A stretch of DNA of 64,000 bases from Sphingomonas sp. CCH21-G11 (GCF_001555965.1 NZ_LSHX01000010.1:153581-217580), one strand, 5' to 3'; numbered from the stretch's first letter, positions 8,751 through 18,077 are shown. Notes: generated by a model not told the origin, from the sequence alone. Numbers and translations are program-made.

Positions 8751-9161
8751 ATGGTGAAGCAGTTGATCTATCGGTCGCAACCCTTCGGCTTCGACCGGGC
8801 GATGCTCGCCGGAATCCTGTCCGGCGCGCGGCGGAACAATCCCCGCGACCAGATCACCGGTGCGCTGATCTGTCGTCAGGACTTGTACCTGCAGCTGATC
8901 GAGGGCCCCGAACCGGCCATCGATGCGCTATATGAGCGGATCGTCGCTGACGATCGCCACGGCGATGTGCGACTGCTGGTCAGTGCCGAAGTCGATGCGC
9001 GGATGTTTCCGAACTGGGCAATGCTGGACGACGAGGCCCCCTCGCTGTTCTGGTCGCCCGACGAGATTGCCGCGGGCGCGCTCGACCGGGCATCGGCGGA
9101 CGATCTGCGCACCGCCTTCGCCCAGGTCCGCGACCGCGTCGAATCGCGCGCGACCCCCTGA
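8751..9161 (+). CDS. BLUF-domain blue-light photoreceptor
   Basis: A 136-residue protein that is essentially one BLUF (FAD-binding) domain. The flavin-pocket residues are present: Tyr7 in LIYRS, Asn30 in ARRNNPRDQITGALI and Gln48 in YLQLIEGP, with the N-to-Q spacing of 18 found in AppA. The FPNWAM motif supplies the semi-conserved Trp/Met. No output domain is attached, so it probably signals by protein contact. The start ATG at 8751 follows GGGAGCAGG. Because the window also carries ppsR, and AppA-type BLUF proteins act on PpsR in Rhodobacter, a regulatory link to phototrophy is possible but is inference only. Confidence 0.88.
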   Translation: MVKQLIYRSQPFGFDRAMLAGILSGARRNNPRDQITGALICRQDLYLQLIEGPEPAIDALYERIVADDRHGDVRLLVSAEVDARMFPNWAMLDDEAPSLFWSPDEIAAGALDRASADDLRTAFAQVRDRVESRATP

Positions 9162-9264
9162 TCGCTCGCGCCGATATTTGACGGCGGTCCGACGACAAGG
9201 CCAAGCCCGCTTCGAAGAGATCGACCGGGAATGGACACGGTCCTGAAGTCCGGCCGCTTTCTCC

Positions 9265-9347
9265 CCGTCACCACGGCCTTGCGCCGGGGTCCCGCTGCTT
9301 GATCCGGCGCAAGGGAGCTTGACCCCGGGTCAAGCCCGGGGTCACGG
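9265..9347. repeat. REP-like palindromic element (CCCCGG/CAAG family)
   Basis: Two GC-rich arms: one with GTCACCACGGCCTTGCGCCG followed by GGGTCCCGCTGCTTGATCCG, the other with GACCCCGGGTCAAGCCCGGG followed by GTCACGGG. The second arm is itself a palindrome. The same family recurs at 58931-59016. Confidence 0.6.
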
Positions 9348-9373
9348 GAAAACTTTGATGTCGGAGACGGGCT

Positions 9374-9541
9374 CTAGGGTCGCTGCTGCGGCGGCGGCAG
9401 CAACCGGGGCGCCTCACCTTGCCCCCCGCGTTCGACCCAAGCGATCTTCGCGTCGAGATACGCCATCAGGGCGTCAAGCTCCGCCGCCCTGCGCGCCAGC
9501 CGGGCAGCCTGAACCACATCGCTATTGCGAACCGCTTGCAT
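9374..9541 (-). CDS. Possible small protein, 55 residues
   Basis: The minus-strand frame from ATG 9541 to TAG 9374 would encode a short helical protein: MQAVRNSDVVQAARLARRAA, then ELDALMAYLDAKIAWVERGG, then a Gln/Pro-rich tail. The Ala/Leu/Arg pattern looks like a genuine amphipathic helix rather than random sequence. However, there is no good ribosome-binding site, and the start overlaps the operator-like stretch before the TonB receptor. No family is recognised. Confidence 0.3.
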   Translation of the reverse strand: MQAVRNSDVVQAARLARRAAELDALMAYLDAKIAWVERGGQGEAPRLLPPPQQRP

Positions 9542-9585
9542 TTGCAAAAGCGGATGCTACCACCCCTCTCGGAAAAGGGAGGGCC

Positions 9586-11772
9586 ATGCGTTACCAATTC
9601 AACATCCTGCTCGCCGCCGGCACGATCCTGTGCCCGTTTTCAGCACATGCAGCTGATCGCGACGATGTGCCCGGTCTGGCTGGCGTCCCTGCCCCGGCCG
9701 TACAGTCGACCCTGCCGGCGGGCGACGACGCCGCCGACGACGAAATCGTCGTCAGCGCCGCGCGCACGCGGCTGCCCGCAAATGCGCTGCCGCTGACCGT
9801 CGACGTCATCGATCGCGAGCAACTGCGCCAGCAGGTCGCGATTGCCGGATCGACCGTCGACGCCGTCGCCAACCTGTCGCCGTCCTTCTCCCCCACCCGC
9901 CAGAAATTGTCGGGCGCGGGCGAATCGCTGCGCGGCCGCGCGCCGCTGTTCGCGATCAACGGCATTCCGCAGACGACGCCGATCCGCGACGGATCGCGCG
10001 ACGGCTATACGATCGACCCGTTCTTCCTCGACCGGGTCGAGCTCATCTATGGTGCCAACGCGCTGCAGGGCATCGGCGCGACCGGCGGGGTGATCAACCA
10101 GGTCGTGGTCGAAGCGCCGAAGTCGGACGGGATCGCCGGCCGCTTGCTGCTTCAGGGCAATGCGAGCAACGGGTTCGAGGATGCGGGCTTTGGCGGCAAG
10201 GCGGCGGGACTGGTCGCGTGGCGCGGCGGCGCGTTCGACGCGACCGTCGGCGCGGCGTTCGAGCGGCGCGGCGTCTTCCTCGACGGTGACGGCGACGTGA
10301 TCGGTCCTGACGGTACCCAGGGCGAAGTGCAGGACAGCGACAGCTGGTCGGTGTTTGCGCGGCTCGGCTATCAATTGAGCGACACCGCGCGAATCGAGTT
10401 GTTCGCCAACCGGTTCGCGCTGGAGGGCCGCGCCAATTATGTCGTGGTGCCGCGTTCGCCCGCCGACATCGCCGCCGGGCGGCCGACGATCGGTGTACGT
10501 GGCACGACGCCGGGCGAACCGGCCTCCAATCGGGTCGAGACGATCTCGCTGACGTTGACCGATACCGACCTGGCCGGCGGCAACCTGATCCTGCAGGGCT
10601 ATTGGAACCGGTCGCGCGACATTTTCGGCGGCGGCGTTTTCGCCGATTTCCAGGATCCGCGCATCGACCCCACCCGCACGCTGTTCGAACAGTCGGTCAA
10701 CCGGTCGCGCAAGATCGGCGGGCGGTTCAGTTACGAACGCGAAGTGATCGACGCGCTTTCCGCAACGGTCGGTTTCGACAGCCTGTGGGACCGCACCGGC
10801 CAGGAGCTGCTCCAGACCGGTCGCGCCTGGGTGCCTTTCACCGAATTTCGCAGCCTGGCCCCGTTCGGCCAGCTCAACCTGGGCCTGTTCGACGGCAAAT
10901 TGCGGCTGGCCGGCGGCGCGCGGTGGGAGAATGTGCGGCTCGACATCCCCGATTACGAAACCCTGTTCTTCTATGGCCCGCAGCAGGTGGCGGGCGGCAG
11001 CCCGAGCTTCGACGACGTCCTGCTCAACGGCGGCGTGATCGTCGAGCCGGTAAAGGGCATTCGCGTCTATGGCAGCTATGCCGAGGGCTATACGATCGCC
11101 GACATCGGCCGCATCCTGCGCGCGGTGAACACCGCGGGTGTCGACGTCGACAATTTCCTGAATGTCAGCCCGGTGGTGTCGAACAATCGCGAGATCGGGG
11201 TTGAGGTGAAACGCGGGCCGCTCGATCTGTCGGCGACCTATTTCTGGTCGTCGAGCGACCTCGGCAGCCTGTTGGTGCGCAACGCCGGCGACATTTTCGA
11301 GGTCCAGCGCCAGCGGATCGAAATCGAGGGGCTGGAAATCAACCTGGGCGTCAGGACGCCGATCGACGGGTTGAAGCTCCAAGTGGGCTATTCGCACCTG
11401 CTCGGCAAATCGGACAGCGACAATGACGGGCGCGTCGACCTCGATCTCGACGGCGCCAACATTTCTCCCGACCGCGCGCTGTTCGCCGCCGATTATGTCA
11501 GCGGGCCACTGACCGCACGGGTGCAGGCGAACGTCTATCTCTCGCGCGACTTTGCGGGTCGCGCGGCGAACACCCGGTTCGAGGGCTATACGGTCACGGA
11601 CGCCTATATCCGCTACGACACCGGACTGGGCGGAATCAGCCTGGCGGTCCAGAACCTGACCGATGAACAATATGTCAGCTATTACAGCGACACGCTGTTC
11701 CAGACGGATCGCACCCGTTTCTTTGCCGGGCGCGGGCGCAACTTCACGCTCGGCTGGGACTGGCGCTTCTGA
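9586..11772 (+). CDS. TonB-dependent outer-membrane receptor (probable siderophore/iron receptor)
   Basis: About 728 residues. The ATG at 9586, with GGGAGGG just upstream, gives a clear signal peptide (MRYQFNILLAAGTILCPFSAHA); the frame is open further upstream but that part is not protein-like. A TonB-box-like stretch DDEIVVSA precedes the plug domain (LPLTVDVIDREQLRQQ, FAINGIPQTTPIRDGS, VELIYGANALQGIGATGGVI). A 22-strand-type barrel ends with YVSYYSDTLFQTDRTRF and an aromatic C-terminus (FTLGWDWRF). It probably imports a ferric siderophore, since the next gene is a PepSY membrane protein with which it overlaps by 1 nt (TGATG). Confidence 0.9.
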   Translation: MRYQFNILLAAGTILCPFSAHAADRDDVPGLAGVPAPAVQSTLPAGDDAADDEIVVSAARTRLPANALPLTVDVIDREQLRQQVAIAGSTVDAVANLSPSFSPTRQKLSGAGESLRGRAPLFAINGIPQTTPIRDGSRDGYTIDPFFLDRVELIYGANALQGIGATGGVINQVVVEAPKSDGIAGRLLLQGNASNGFEDAGFGGKAAGLVAWRGGAFDATVGAAFERRGVFLDGDGDVIGPDGTQGEVQDSDSWSVFARLGYQLSDTARIELFANRFALEGRANYVVVPRSPADIAAGRPTIGVRGTTPGEPASNRVETISLTLTDTDLAGGNLILQGYWNRSRDIFGGGVFADFQDPRIDPTRTLFEQSVNRSRKIGGRFSYEREVIDALSATVGFDSLWDRTGQELLQTGRAWVPFTEFRSLAPFGQLNLGLFDGKLRLAGGARWENVRLDIPDYETLFFYGPQQVAGGSPSFDDVLLNGGVIVEPVKGIRVYGSYAEGYTIADIGRILRAVNTAGVDVDNFLNVSPVVSNNREIGVEVKRGPLDLSATYFWSSSDLGSLLVRNAGDIFEVQRQRIEIEGLEINLGVRTPIDGLKLQVGYSHLLGKSDSDNDGRVDLDLDGANISPDRALFAADYVSGPLTARVQANVYLSRDFAGRAANTRFEGYTVTDAYIRYDTGLGGISLAVQNLTDEQYVSYYSDTLFQTDRTRFFAGRGRNFTLGWDWRF

Positions 11773-12875
11773 TGCGCTGGCTCGACCTGATTCACCGCTG
11801 GACCGGCGGGCTGATCGGCCTGTTGCTCGCGCTGCTCGGGCTGAGCGGGACGATCCTGTTGTGGAAGCAGCAATGGATCTCCGCGCCCGGCAGCGACGAT
11901 CCCGCGCGCCAGGACGTGGCATCGCTGGCCGCGCAGCTGGATCGCCTGGCGAATGTTGCGCCGGCCGATCGCCCCGCATCGATCCTGTTCGCCAGCGACG
12001 GGTTCGGCCTCAGCCAGCTTGGCTATGGGCGCGGCCATGGGGCCTATGCGAGCCAGGGCGGCGAGATCGTCGCGCGGTGGGACAGCGTGTGGGCGCGGCC
12101 GGAATTGTGGTTGTTCGACCTGCACCATCACCTGTTGATCGGTGAAGCTGGCGAGACGATCAGCGGGATCGCCGGGCTCGTCGGGCTTGGCTTCATTGTC
12201 ACCGGGGCGATCCTGTGGTGGCGGACCCGGCGGACCTTCCGCCTGCGCCTGCTGCCCCGCCGGCTGACCCGGTCAGCAATCCTGACGCATCACCGCGACC
12301 TGGGCATCCTGGTCGCGCCGTTGCTGGCGATCAGTATGACGACGGGAATGATGCTGACGCTACGCCCGGTCGCGTCGGTCATGCTCGCGCCTTTTTCGAC
12401 GGCGGGCGAGCTCGACGGCATGACCAAGCCGCCGGTGATCAGGGGCAGCGCGCTTCCCGCCCGCATCGACTGGCAACGTGTGCTCGCGCGCGCGCGCCAG
12501 CGTTTTCCCGATGCCGAGGTCCGGCTGGTCCGCATGCCAAGGGAGGCCGGCGACCTGGTGCAGCTCCGCATGCGCCAGCCCGCCGAATGGCTCCCCAACG
12601 GCCGGACGATGCTGTGGTTCGACCCCGCGGATGCGCGGTTGGTCGAGGCACGCGACGCCATGACGCTGTCACCCGGTTTGCGGGCGTTCAACGCCCTGTT
12701 CCCGCTGCATGCGGCGATGGTCGGCGGCATCGCCTACCGTCTGGCGCTGACGTTGGCCGGCGTTGCGCTCACCCTGCTCGGCACGCTGGCGGTGTGGAGC
12801 TTCTGGGCGCGTGGCGGCCGCCGCGCGAAGCGGACGGCATCGCGGACACCGATCGCACCGCTCCCCGCCGAATAG
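11772..12875 (+). CDS. PepSY-associated transmembrane protein
   Basis: A 367-residue inner-membrane protein. The first segment (IHRWTGGLIGLLLALLGLSGTILLWKQQW) and the sequence LWLFDLHHHLLIGEAGETIS are hallmarks of the PepSY_TM family. Further helices are near residues 135-155, 185-205 and 315-350, with a periplasmic loop between. Members next to siderophore receptors are thought to help reductive iron release or heme/iron handling in the inner membrane. It is translationally coupled to the receptor. Confidence 0.85.
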   Translation: MRWLDLIHRWTGGLIGLLLALLGLSGTILLWKQQWISAPGSDDPARQDVASLAAQLDRLANVAPADRPASILFASDGFGLSQLGYGRGHGAYASQGGEIVARWDSVWARPELWLFDLHHHLLIGEAGETISGIAGLVGLGFIVTGAILWWRTRRTFRLRLLPRRLTRSAILTHHRDLGILVAPLLAISMTTGMMLTLRPVASVMLAPFSTAGELDGMTKPPVIRGSALPARIDWQRVLARARQRFPDAEVRLVRMPREAGDLVQLRMRQPAEWLPNGRTMLWFDPADARLVEARDAMTLSPGLRAFNALFPLHAAMVGGIAYRLALTLAGVALTLLGTLAVWSFWARGGRRAKRTASRTPIAPLPAE

Positions 12876-12897
12876 GCCACGGCCGCATACCTCCGAA

Positions 12898-12934
12898 GCA
12901 AAACGGCCCGCGCTCCACCGGGGAGCGCGGGCCG
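12898..12934 (-). terminator. Intrinsic terminator for the minus-strand operon 12959-17119
   Basis: A 13-bp perfect stem (12904-12916 with 12922-12934) and 5-base loop. On the minus strand the stem is followed by TTTT (12903-12900). On the plus strand there is no T-run, so it mainly serves the leftward genes. Confidence 0.75.
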
Positions 12935-12958
12935 CATGGTTGCGGCGGTTTCGCCCGA

Positions 12959-13261
12959 TCAGGCGGCGCGGGTTCCCGACAGCGGGAAGCTGCCGAACGC
13001 GCCGGCGCCGACCGATCCGGTGATCGTGTCGCCGTCGACCGTCGCAGAGCAATCGAGCGTCATCGGCATCGGCACGACGATGTCGACTTTCCAGGTCAGG
13101 TTGTTGCCGTCGACCTTGCCGTCCTTGATCTCGGTCGTGCCCATCGCACCCGAATAGGTGCCGGTGAAGGTATCGCCCGACGATGCGACCGACAGCGTCG
13201 CCTTCTGATCCCCCATCGGGGTCTTGGCGACGGTATCCCAGTTTCCATCCACATTGGCCAT
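12959..13261 (-). CDS. Small soluble beta-rich protein of unknown function
   Basis: A 100-residue protein without signal peptide. It has alternating beta-strand-like segments with Gly/Asp/Thr turns (MANVDGNWDTVAKTPMGDQK, then SGDTFTGTYSG, DGKVDGNNLTWKV, DGDTITGSVGAGAFGSFPLS). The repeated pattern is lipocalin-like, but I cannot name a family. It is the last gene of a three-gene leftward operon behind the M16 peptidase (24 bp gap) and is followed by a strong terminator. Confidence 0.7.
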   Translation of the reverse strand: MANVDGNWDTVAKTPMGDQKATLSVASSGDTFTGTYSGAMGTTEIKDGKVDGNNLTWKVDIVVPMPMTLDCSATVDGDTITGSVGAGAFGSFPLSGTRAA

Positions 13262-13285
13262 GTTCGTTGCTCCTATCGCGGTCGT

Positions 13286-16156
13286 TTACTTGGCGGGGCG
13301 GCCGGCGGTTGCGGGCATCGCCGCCGCGGCGGCGGGCATGACCTCGACCGGAAGGCCGATCGAGTCAAGCTGGCTGCGGACCTTGCTTGCATCGCCGACC
13401 ACGACCCAGACGAAGTTCTTCGGGTCGATCGCGGCGCGTGCCGCAGCGTCAAGCTGGGTCGGCTGGAGCGTGCGATATTCGGCCGCGACGGTGCTGTAAT
13501 AATTGTCGGGCCGCCCGAACCGGTCGTTGGACTGCATCGCGGTCAGCACCGCGCCGCCGGTTTCGTACAGGCCGGCCAGTTCGCGGATCTCACCGTTGAT
13601 CGTGCGGTCGAACTCGACCTTCGTCGTGCCCTTGTCGTTCAGGAAGCCGCCGATCACCTGTTGCAGCGATTCGATCGCGGGGCCGGTCTTGTCGGCCTGA
13701 ACGGGCGCGTTGACCACATAGCTGACCGCGCGCTCGTTCAGCCCGAAGCCGCCGCGCGACCCATAGGACCAGCCCTTCGCCTCGCGCAGGTCCAGGTTGA
13801 TGCGCGACAGGAACCCGGAGCCCAGGATCTCGTTCGACGTCAGCGTCGGAAGCAGATCGGATTTCGGATCGAGCGAGGTCAGCTGCGCCCCCACGATCAG
13901 CGATTGCGGCGAATTGGGTCGGTCGATCAAGACGATCTTTGGCTTTGTTTGAACCGGCTGGACGCCGAACGCCTTGACGCCGGGCGCACCGGGCGCGCTC
14001 CACCCGCCGAACTGTGCCTCGAGCGCCGCCTTGACTGCGCTCAGCGGCTGATCCGACACGATGAAGAACTTGGCCTTGTCCGGCCGGATCCAGCTGCGGT
14101 GAAACGCGACCAGGTCGTCGCGGGTCAGCTTCGCGACCGCCGCCGGGTCGCCGGAACCCGCGGCCAGCTTGGCATAGGGATGCGCGTCGCCGAACAGCAG
14201 CCGCGGGGTCACGCGCTGTGCCACGCCCTGCGGATTGTTCAACTCCGCCTGGATCCCGGCGAGCAGCTGGTTACGCACCCGATCGACTTCGGCGGGGGCG
14301 AAGGCCGGGTTCTTGACGATGTCCGCCGCCAGCGCGACCGAGCCCGCCAGGTTGGCGCTGGGGGTGTAGAGCTGGAGCGTGGTACGATCGGCCGAGCTGT
14401 CGCTGGTGATCCGCGCGCCCAGCCGCTCGCGCGCTTCGGCGAGTTGGAGCGAATTGAGCGTCGTCGTGCCCTCGTCCATCACCCCCAGCGTCAGCGATTG
14501 CGTGCCGAGCTTGCCGTCCGGGTCGGCGGCGACGCCGGCATCGAAGCTCATCGCGATCTGCGTGACCGGCACCGCGGTGCGCTGGGCATAGACCAGCTCG
14601 ATACCGTTCGACAGCTTGGTCCGTTCGACCTTCGGAAAGCTCAGATCGGCGATCGAGCCGACTTCGGGCCGGGTGCCACGATCGACCTTCGCCACCGGGG
14701 CTGCCGCAGCCGCCGGGGCGGGCGCCGCCTTGGCAACGGGGGTTGCCTCAACGTAATTCTCGCGCTCGCCCGGCTCGACGGTCAGGGTGTAGGCAGGGCG
14801 CGTCAGCCATTTCTGCATGACCGCGCGCACGTCCGCCGGGGTCGCCGCCGCCAGGGCCGCCAGCTGTTTCTTGTAGAATGCCGGGTCGCCTGCGAACAAT
14901 GCGCCCTGCGCCAGCGTGACCGCCTTGCCGCCAAAGCCGCCCACCGCCTCCAGGCCCGCCAGGCGTCCTGAGAGCGTGTTGGTGGCCACCCGCTGGACTT
15001 CGTCGGCGGTCGGGCCGTTGGCGACCAGATCGGCAATCACCGCGTCCATCCGCGCAATCGCCGCCGCCTTGTCGACGCCCGGACGAACGTCGATCCCGAC
15101 CCCGAAACTGCCCGCGTCGGTGAGCGATTGGTTGAAGGCGAACGCGCTCACCGCAAGCTTGTCCTCACGGACCAGCGCGGTTTCGAGGCGGGAGGAGGCA
15201 AGGCCGCCGAGCACGCTGGCGGCGATGTCGAGCTGCACTGCGTCGGCGTTCTTGTAGCCCGGGACCGGCCAGAGGCGATAGATACGCGTGGTTGCCACCC
15301 GATCCTTGATCACTTCCGACTTCGCCTCGGCCAGCGTCGGGATCGTGATCTTGGGCGTCACCGTTTCGGGCCCCGACGGGATCGCGCCGAAATACTTCTC
15401 GACCAGCGGCCGTGCCTCCGCTGCGTCGATATCGCCGGCGAGCACCAGGATCGCGTTGTTCGGCCCGTAATAGCTGCGGAACCAGTTCTTCACGTCATCG
15501 AGCCGCGCCGCAGACAGGTCGGCCATCGATCCGATCACCGAATGGTGATAGGGATGCCCCGGCGGATAGATGCCTTCGCTCAGCTTGTAGCGGACCAGGC
15601 CATAGGGCTGGTTGTCGCCCTGGCGCTTTTCGTTCTGGACGACGCCACGCTGCTCGTCGAGCAGCTCCTGCGTCACCGCGCCGAGCAGATAGCCCATGCG
15701 GTCGCTTTCCAGGAACAGCGCGCGCTCCAGCGCCGGACGCGGCACGGTTTCGAAATAATTGGTGCGGTCGAACGACGTCGTGCCGTTCACGTCGGTCGCA
15801 CCGATCTCGCGCAGCGGGTCGAAAAAGTCGCCGGGGACATTTTCGGTGCCGTTGAACATCAGGTGCTCGAACAGGTGGGCAAAGCCGGTGCGCCCTTCGG
15901 GCTCATGCTTCGACCCGACATCGTACCATACCGACACCGCGACGATCGGCGCCTTGCGGTCGGTGTGCACGATGACGCGCAGCCCGTTCCTGAGCGTGAA
16001 TTCCTGATAGGGGATGTCGATCGCACGCGCGATTTGCGCGACCGGCGCGGGCTTCGGCGCGGCCGCAGTCTGGGCTGCCGCAGGCGCGGCGATCTGGGCA
16101 ACGGTTGCAGTCGCAATCGCAATCAGGCTGGGCGTCAGAAAACGCATGCGGGTCAT
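13286..16156 (-). CDS. Exported M16-family zinc metallopeptidase
   Basis: A 956-residue protein with two M16 halves. An N-terminal signal peptide (about residues 1-29, ending APAAAQ) indicates export to the periplasm. The inverted zinc motif HxxEH is at 94-98 (HLFEH) in GFAHLFEHLMFNG, and a distal acidic ligand lies in the DEQRGVVQNEKR region. The second half (after about 500) lacks HxxEH, as expected for the inactive partner lobe. It includes TLGVMDEGTT, RSWIRPDKAKFFIVSD and ILGSGFLSRINLDLRE. The substrate is unknown. It lies 6 bp after the upstream membrane-protein gene, in the same operon. Confidence 0.9.
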   Translation of the reverse strand: MTRMRFLTPSLIAIATATVAQIAAPAAAQTAAAPKPAPVAQIARAIDIPYQEFTLRNGLRVIVHTDRKAPIVAVSVWYDVGSKHEPEGRTGFAHLFEHLMFNGTENVPGDFFDPLREIGATDVNGTTSFDRTNYFETVPRPALERALFLESDRMGYLLGAVTQELLDEQRGVVQNEKRQGDNQPYGLVRYKLSEGIYPPGHPYHHSVIGSMADLSAARLDDVKNWFRSYYGPNNAILVLAGDIDAAEARPLVEKYFGAIPSGPETVTPKITIPTLAEAKSEVIKDRVATTRIYRLWPVPGYKNADAVQLDIAASVLGGLASSRLETALVREDKLAVSAFAFNQSLTDAGSFGVGIDVRPGVDKAAAIARMDAVIADLVANGPTADEVQRVATNTLSGRLAGLEAVGGFGGKAVTLAQGALFAGDPAFYKKQLAALAAATPADVRAVMQKWLTRPAYTLTVEPGERENYVEATPVAKAAPAPAAAAAPVAKVDRGTRPEVGSIADLSFPKVERTKLSNGIELVYAQRTAVPVTQIAMSFDAGVAADPDGKLGTQSLTLGVMDEGTTTLNSLQLAEARERLGARITSDSSADRTTLQLYTPSANLAGSVALAADIVKNPAFAPAEVDRVRNQLLAGIQAELNNPQGVAQRVTPRLLFGDAHPYAKLAAGSGDPAAVAKLTRDDLVAFHRSWIRPDKAKFFIVSDQPLSAVKAALEAQFGGWSAPGAPGVKAFGVQPVQTKPKIVLIDRPNSPQSLIVGAQLTSLDPKSDLLPTLTSNEILGSGFLSRINLDLREAKGWSYGSRGGFGLNERAVSYVVNAPVQADKTGPAIESLQQVIGGFLNDKGTTKVEFDRTINGEIRELAGLYETGGAVLTAMQSNDRFGRPDNYYSTVAAEYRTLQPTQLDAAARAAIDPKNFVWVVVGDASKVRSQLDSIGLPVEVMPAAAAAMPATAGRPAK

Positions 16157-16162
16157 CCTGTC

Positions 16163-17119
16163 CTATGGATTGGCACTGGAGCCGGCCGGCTCCGCCTTGG
16201 TCGACAGGTGATCATTTCGCAGGAAGCTCGTCAAGACGAAGACCGTCAGATTGGTGATTTGCTTGAGCAGGGTGACCGCCACGAACAGCGCGGCGAGCGC
16301 GGCCTGGTCGACGCCGACACGCGCGGTCAGCTCGATGCCGACCGCAAGAAACAGCAGGTCGCGGTTGGGCACGATCGGCAGCTGATTGATCAGCATCTGA
16401 ACCGTCAGGAACAGCAGCCAGGTCGCAAACGGAACCTGCGGCAGAACGATCGACCAGATCGCGACCTCGACCCCCTGCACCATGGCGATGCGGAGGAAAT
16501 GGACCGTAAGGACGAACAACGCGGTACCGCCGCCGACCCAGAAAATCTGTCTGCGAAAGCGCAGGGCAACCGGCGCGACGAACAGGATCACCAGTCCTAG
16601 CGCGATGAAGAAGGCGCGATAATCGCCCATCGCGCGCACCAATATCCATCCGCTGCCGACCAGGCTGAACCAGCCGACCAGGATCAGCGTCACCGCCGCT
16701 GCGGCGACGCCGGAGAGCAGGGTGCTGTCCTTCACCCCGGCGAGCACCTGGCGCTCGGGCACCCCCAGATGACGGCTCGCCCACCAGAAAAACCAGATAT
16801 CGCCCGAATAGCCGAACACAACCTGATTGAGCACGCGCTTGCGTAGCAGGACGGGTATTGGAACGGGGGGCGTGTCCGACCAGATGCGCGCGAAGATCAG
16901 CCGTTCGGAAATCGGCAGGATCATGAACCCCGCCCAGTAGACGAGGTAAAAGGCCGGTGCGCGCGGTAGCTCGCTCCAGACGCGCGCGATCCCGATCTCC
17001 CGAAGGCTGAAGGCGACATAGGCGAGGATCGCGACGATCCATGCACCGCGAAGCCACGGCCGCGCGCGGGCGAGATGCGGCTGCCAGTCTGCCGCCAGAG
17101 CCCGGAACCGCTCGATCAC
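16163..17119 (-). CDS. Polytopic membrane protein (flippase-like/LPG-synthase TM-like)
   Basis: A 318-residue integral membrane protein with about eight hydrophobic segments. The N-terminal segment WLRGAWIVAILAYVAFSLREIG and the internal motif VLNQVVFGYSGDIWFFWWA suggest the flippase-like/lysylphosphatidylglycerol-synthase transmembrane family, but this is not firm. INQLPIVPNRDLLFLAVGIE is another polar-flanked helix. It is the first gene of the leftward operon with the M16 peptidase. The function is unknown. Confidence 0.65.
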   Translation of the reverse strand: MIERFRALAADWQPHLARARPWLRGAWIVAILAYVAFSLREIGIARVWSELPRAPAFYLVYWAGFMILPISERLIFARIWSDTPPVPIPVLLRKRVLNQVVFGYSGDIWFFWWASRHLGVPERQVLAGVKDSTLLSGVAAAAVTLILVGWFSLVGSGWILVRAMGDYRAFFIALGLVILFVAPVALRFRRQIFWVGGGTALFVLTVHFLRIAMVQGVEVAIWSIVLPQVPFATWLLFLTVQMLINQLPIVPNRDLLFLAVGIELTARVGVDQAALAALFVAVTLLKQITNLTVFVLTSFLRNDHLSTKAEPAGSSANP

Positions 17120-17234
17120 GCCTGTCTTACCCTCGCGCCAGCACCCGTCCGGCGCTGCGGGCCGGGCCGCGACTTGTCAACCATCGCATCAAGTCCTTGA
17201 CCCGCGAGCCGGTTCGCGGCCAGCGCGTCGCGTG

Positions 17235-18020
17235 ATGTCATGGACCTTCGTCATCGCCTATTTCAACGAAGCCGATTATCTCTCGGCGACGCTGCGCTCG
17301 ATCGCGGCCCAGCGGGTGCGGCCGCTGCGCTTGATCCTGGTCGACAACGGCTCGACCGACGGATCGGCGGAGATTGCGCGCGCCGAAACGGCGGCGATGG
17401 CGGGGGTGCAGACGCTACACCTGCACGAGGCCAAGCCGGGCAAGATCCATGCGCTGGAGGCCGCGATGCCGCACATCGCGACCCCGCTGGTCGCGTTCGG
17501 CGACGCCGACACCTTCTATCCCCCCGACTATCTGGCGATCGCCGCGCGGCACTTTGCCGACCCGCGCGTCGCGGCGGTGATGGCGGTCGATGTGCCCGCC
17601 CCGCCCGATGGCCTGGCAGCGCGGCGCAAGCGCTTCTGGCGCGCACAGGTCGCGGCGCGGCTGTGGCCGCGCCAGACGCACACCGGCGGGTTCGGCCAGA
17701 CGTTCCGCACCACGGCGCTGGTGGCGGCGGGCGGCTATGCCCATGCCCACTGGCCCTATGTCCTGATGGACCACGAAATCATGCACCGCGTGCTGGCTCA
17801 GGGCCGCGCGGTCTATCCACCCGATCTGTGGTGCATCCCCTCCCCGCGCCGCGCCGATCGTCGGCGGGTGCGCTGGACGCTGGCCGAGCGGCTGATCTAC
17901 CACGCGACGCCCCATGCGTGGCAGGGCTGGTACTTCCACCGCTTCCTTGCCCCCCGGCTCGCCGCCCGGCGGGCGACCCATCTGGCGCTGCGCGAGAAAA
18001 GCTGGCTCCCGCCATCCTGA
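17235..18020 (+). CDS. Family 2 glycosyltransferase
   Basis: A 261-residue GT-A fold protein. It opens with SWTFVIAYFNEADYLSATLR, then the nucleotide-sugar motif LILVDNGSTDGSAEIAR, and a DxD-type metal motif in FGDADTFYPPDYL. TGGFGQTFRTTALVAAGGY and the later VLMDHEIMHRVL provide the acceptor side and catalytic base region. No transmembrane segment is seen. A GTG one codon upstream (17232) is an equal alternative start. The acceptor is unknown. It diverges from the membrane-protein operon. Confidence 0.85.
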   Translation: MSWTFVIAYFNEADYLSATLRSIAAQRVRPLRLILVDNGSTDGSAEIARAETAAMAGVQTLHLHEAKPGKIHALEAAMPHIATPLVAFGDADTFYPPDYLAIAARHFADPRVAAVMAVDVPAPPDGLAARRKRFWRAQVAARLWPRQTHTGGFGQTFRTTALVAAGGYAHAHWPYVLMDHEIMHRVLAQGRAVYPPDLWCIPSPRRADRRRVRWTLAERLIYHATPHAWQGWYFHRFLAPRLAARRATHLALREKSWLPPS

Positions 18021-18077
18021 GTGGATCGCGCTTGCCTCACAGCGCGTTCTGGCGTTGAATCCCGTTTTGCCAGGAGC

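Larger units (their letters stand above)
9162..9585. other. Intergenic interval with REP-like palindrome and TTGC-rich operator-like stretch
   Basis: 424 bases upstream of the TonB receptor. It holds a palindromic repeat (9265-9347), a possible 55-codon minus-strand frame (9374-9541), and a stretch at 9524-9548 with repeated TTGC(G/A)A words (ATTGCGAACCGCTTGCATTT then GCAAA). That stretch resembles an iron-regulator (Fur-like) operator placed before an iron-receptor gene; the match is weak. Confidence 0.4.

Noticed and set aside
9640..11979. 779-residue minus-strand frame opposite the TonB receptor
   Set aside because: Shadow frame; the plus strand has a signal peptide, plug and barrel.
12215..14971. 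918-residue plus-strand frame across the PepSY gene and M16 peptidase
   Set aside because: It covers two genuine genes in other frames; its composition is Arg/Gly-rich shadow sequence without domains.
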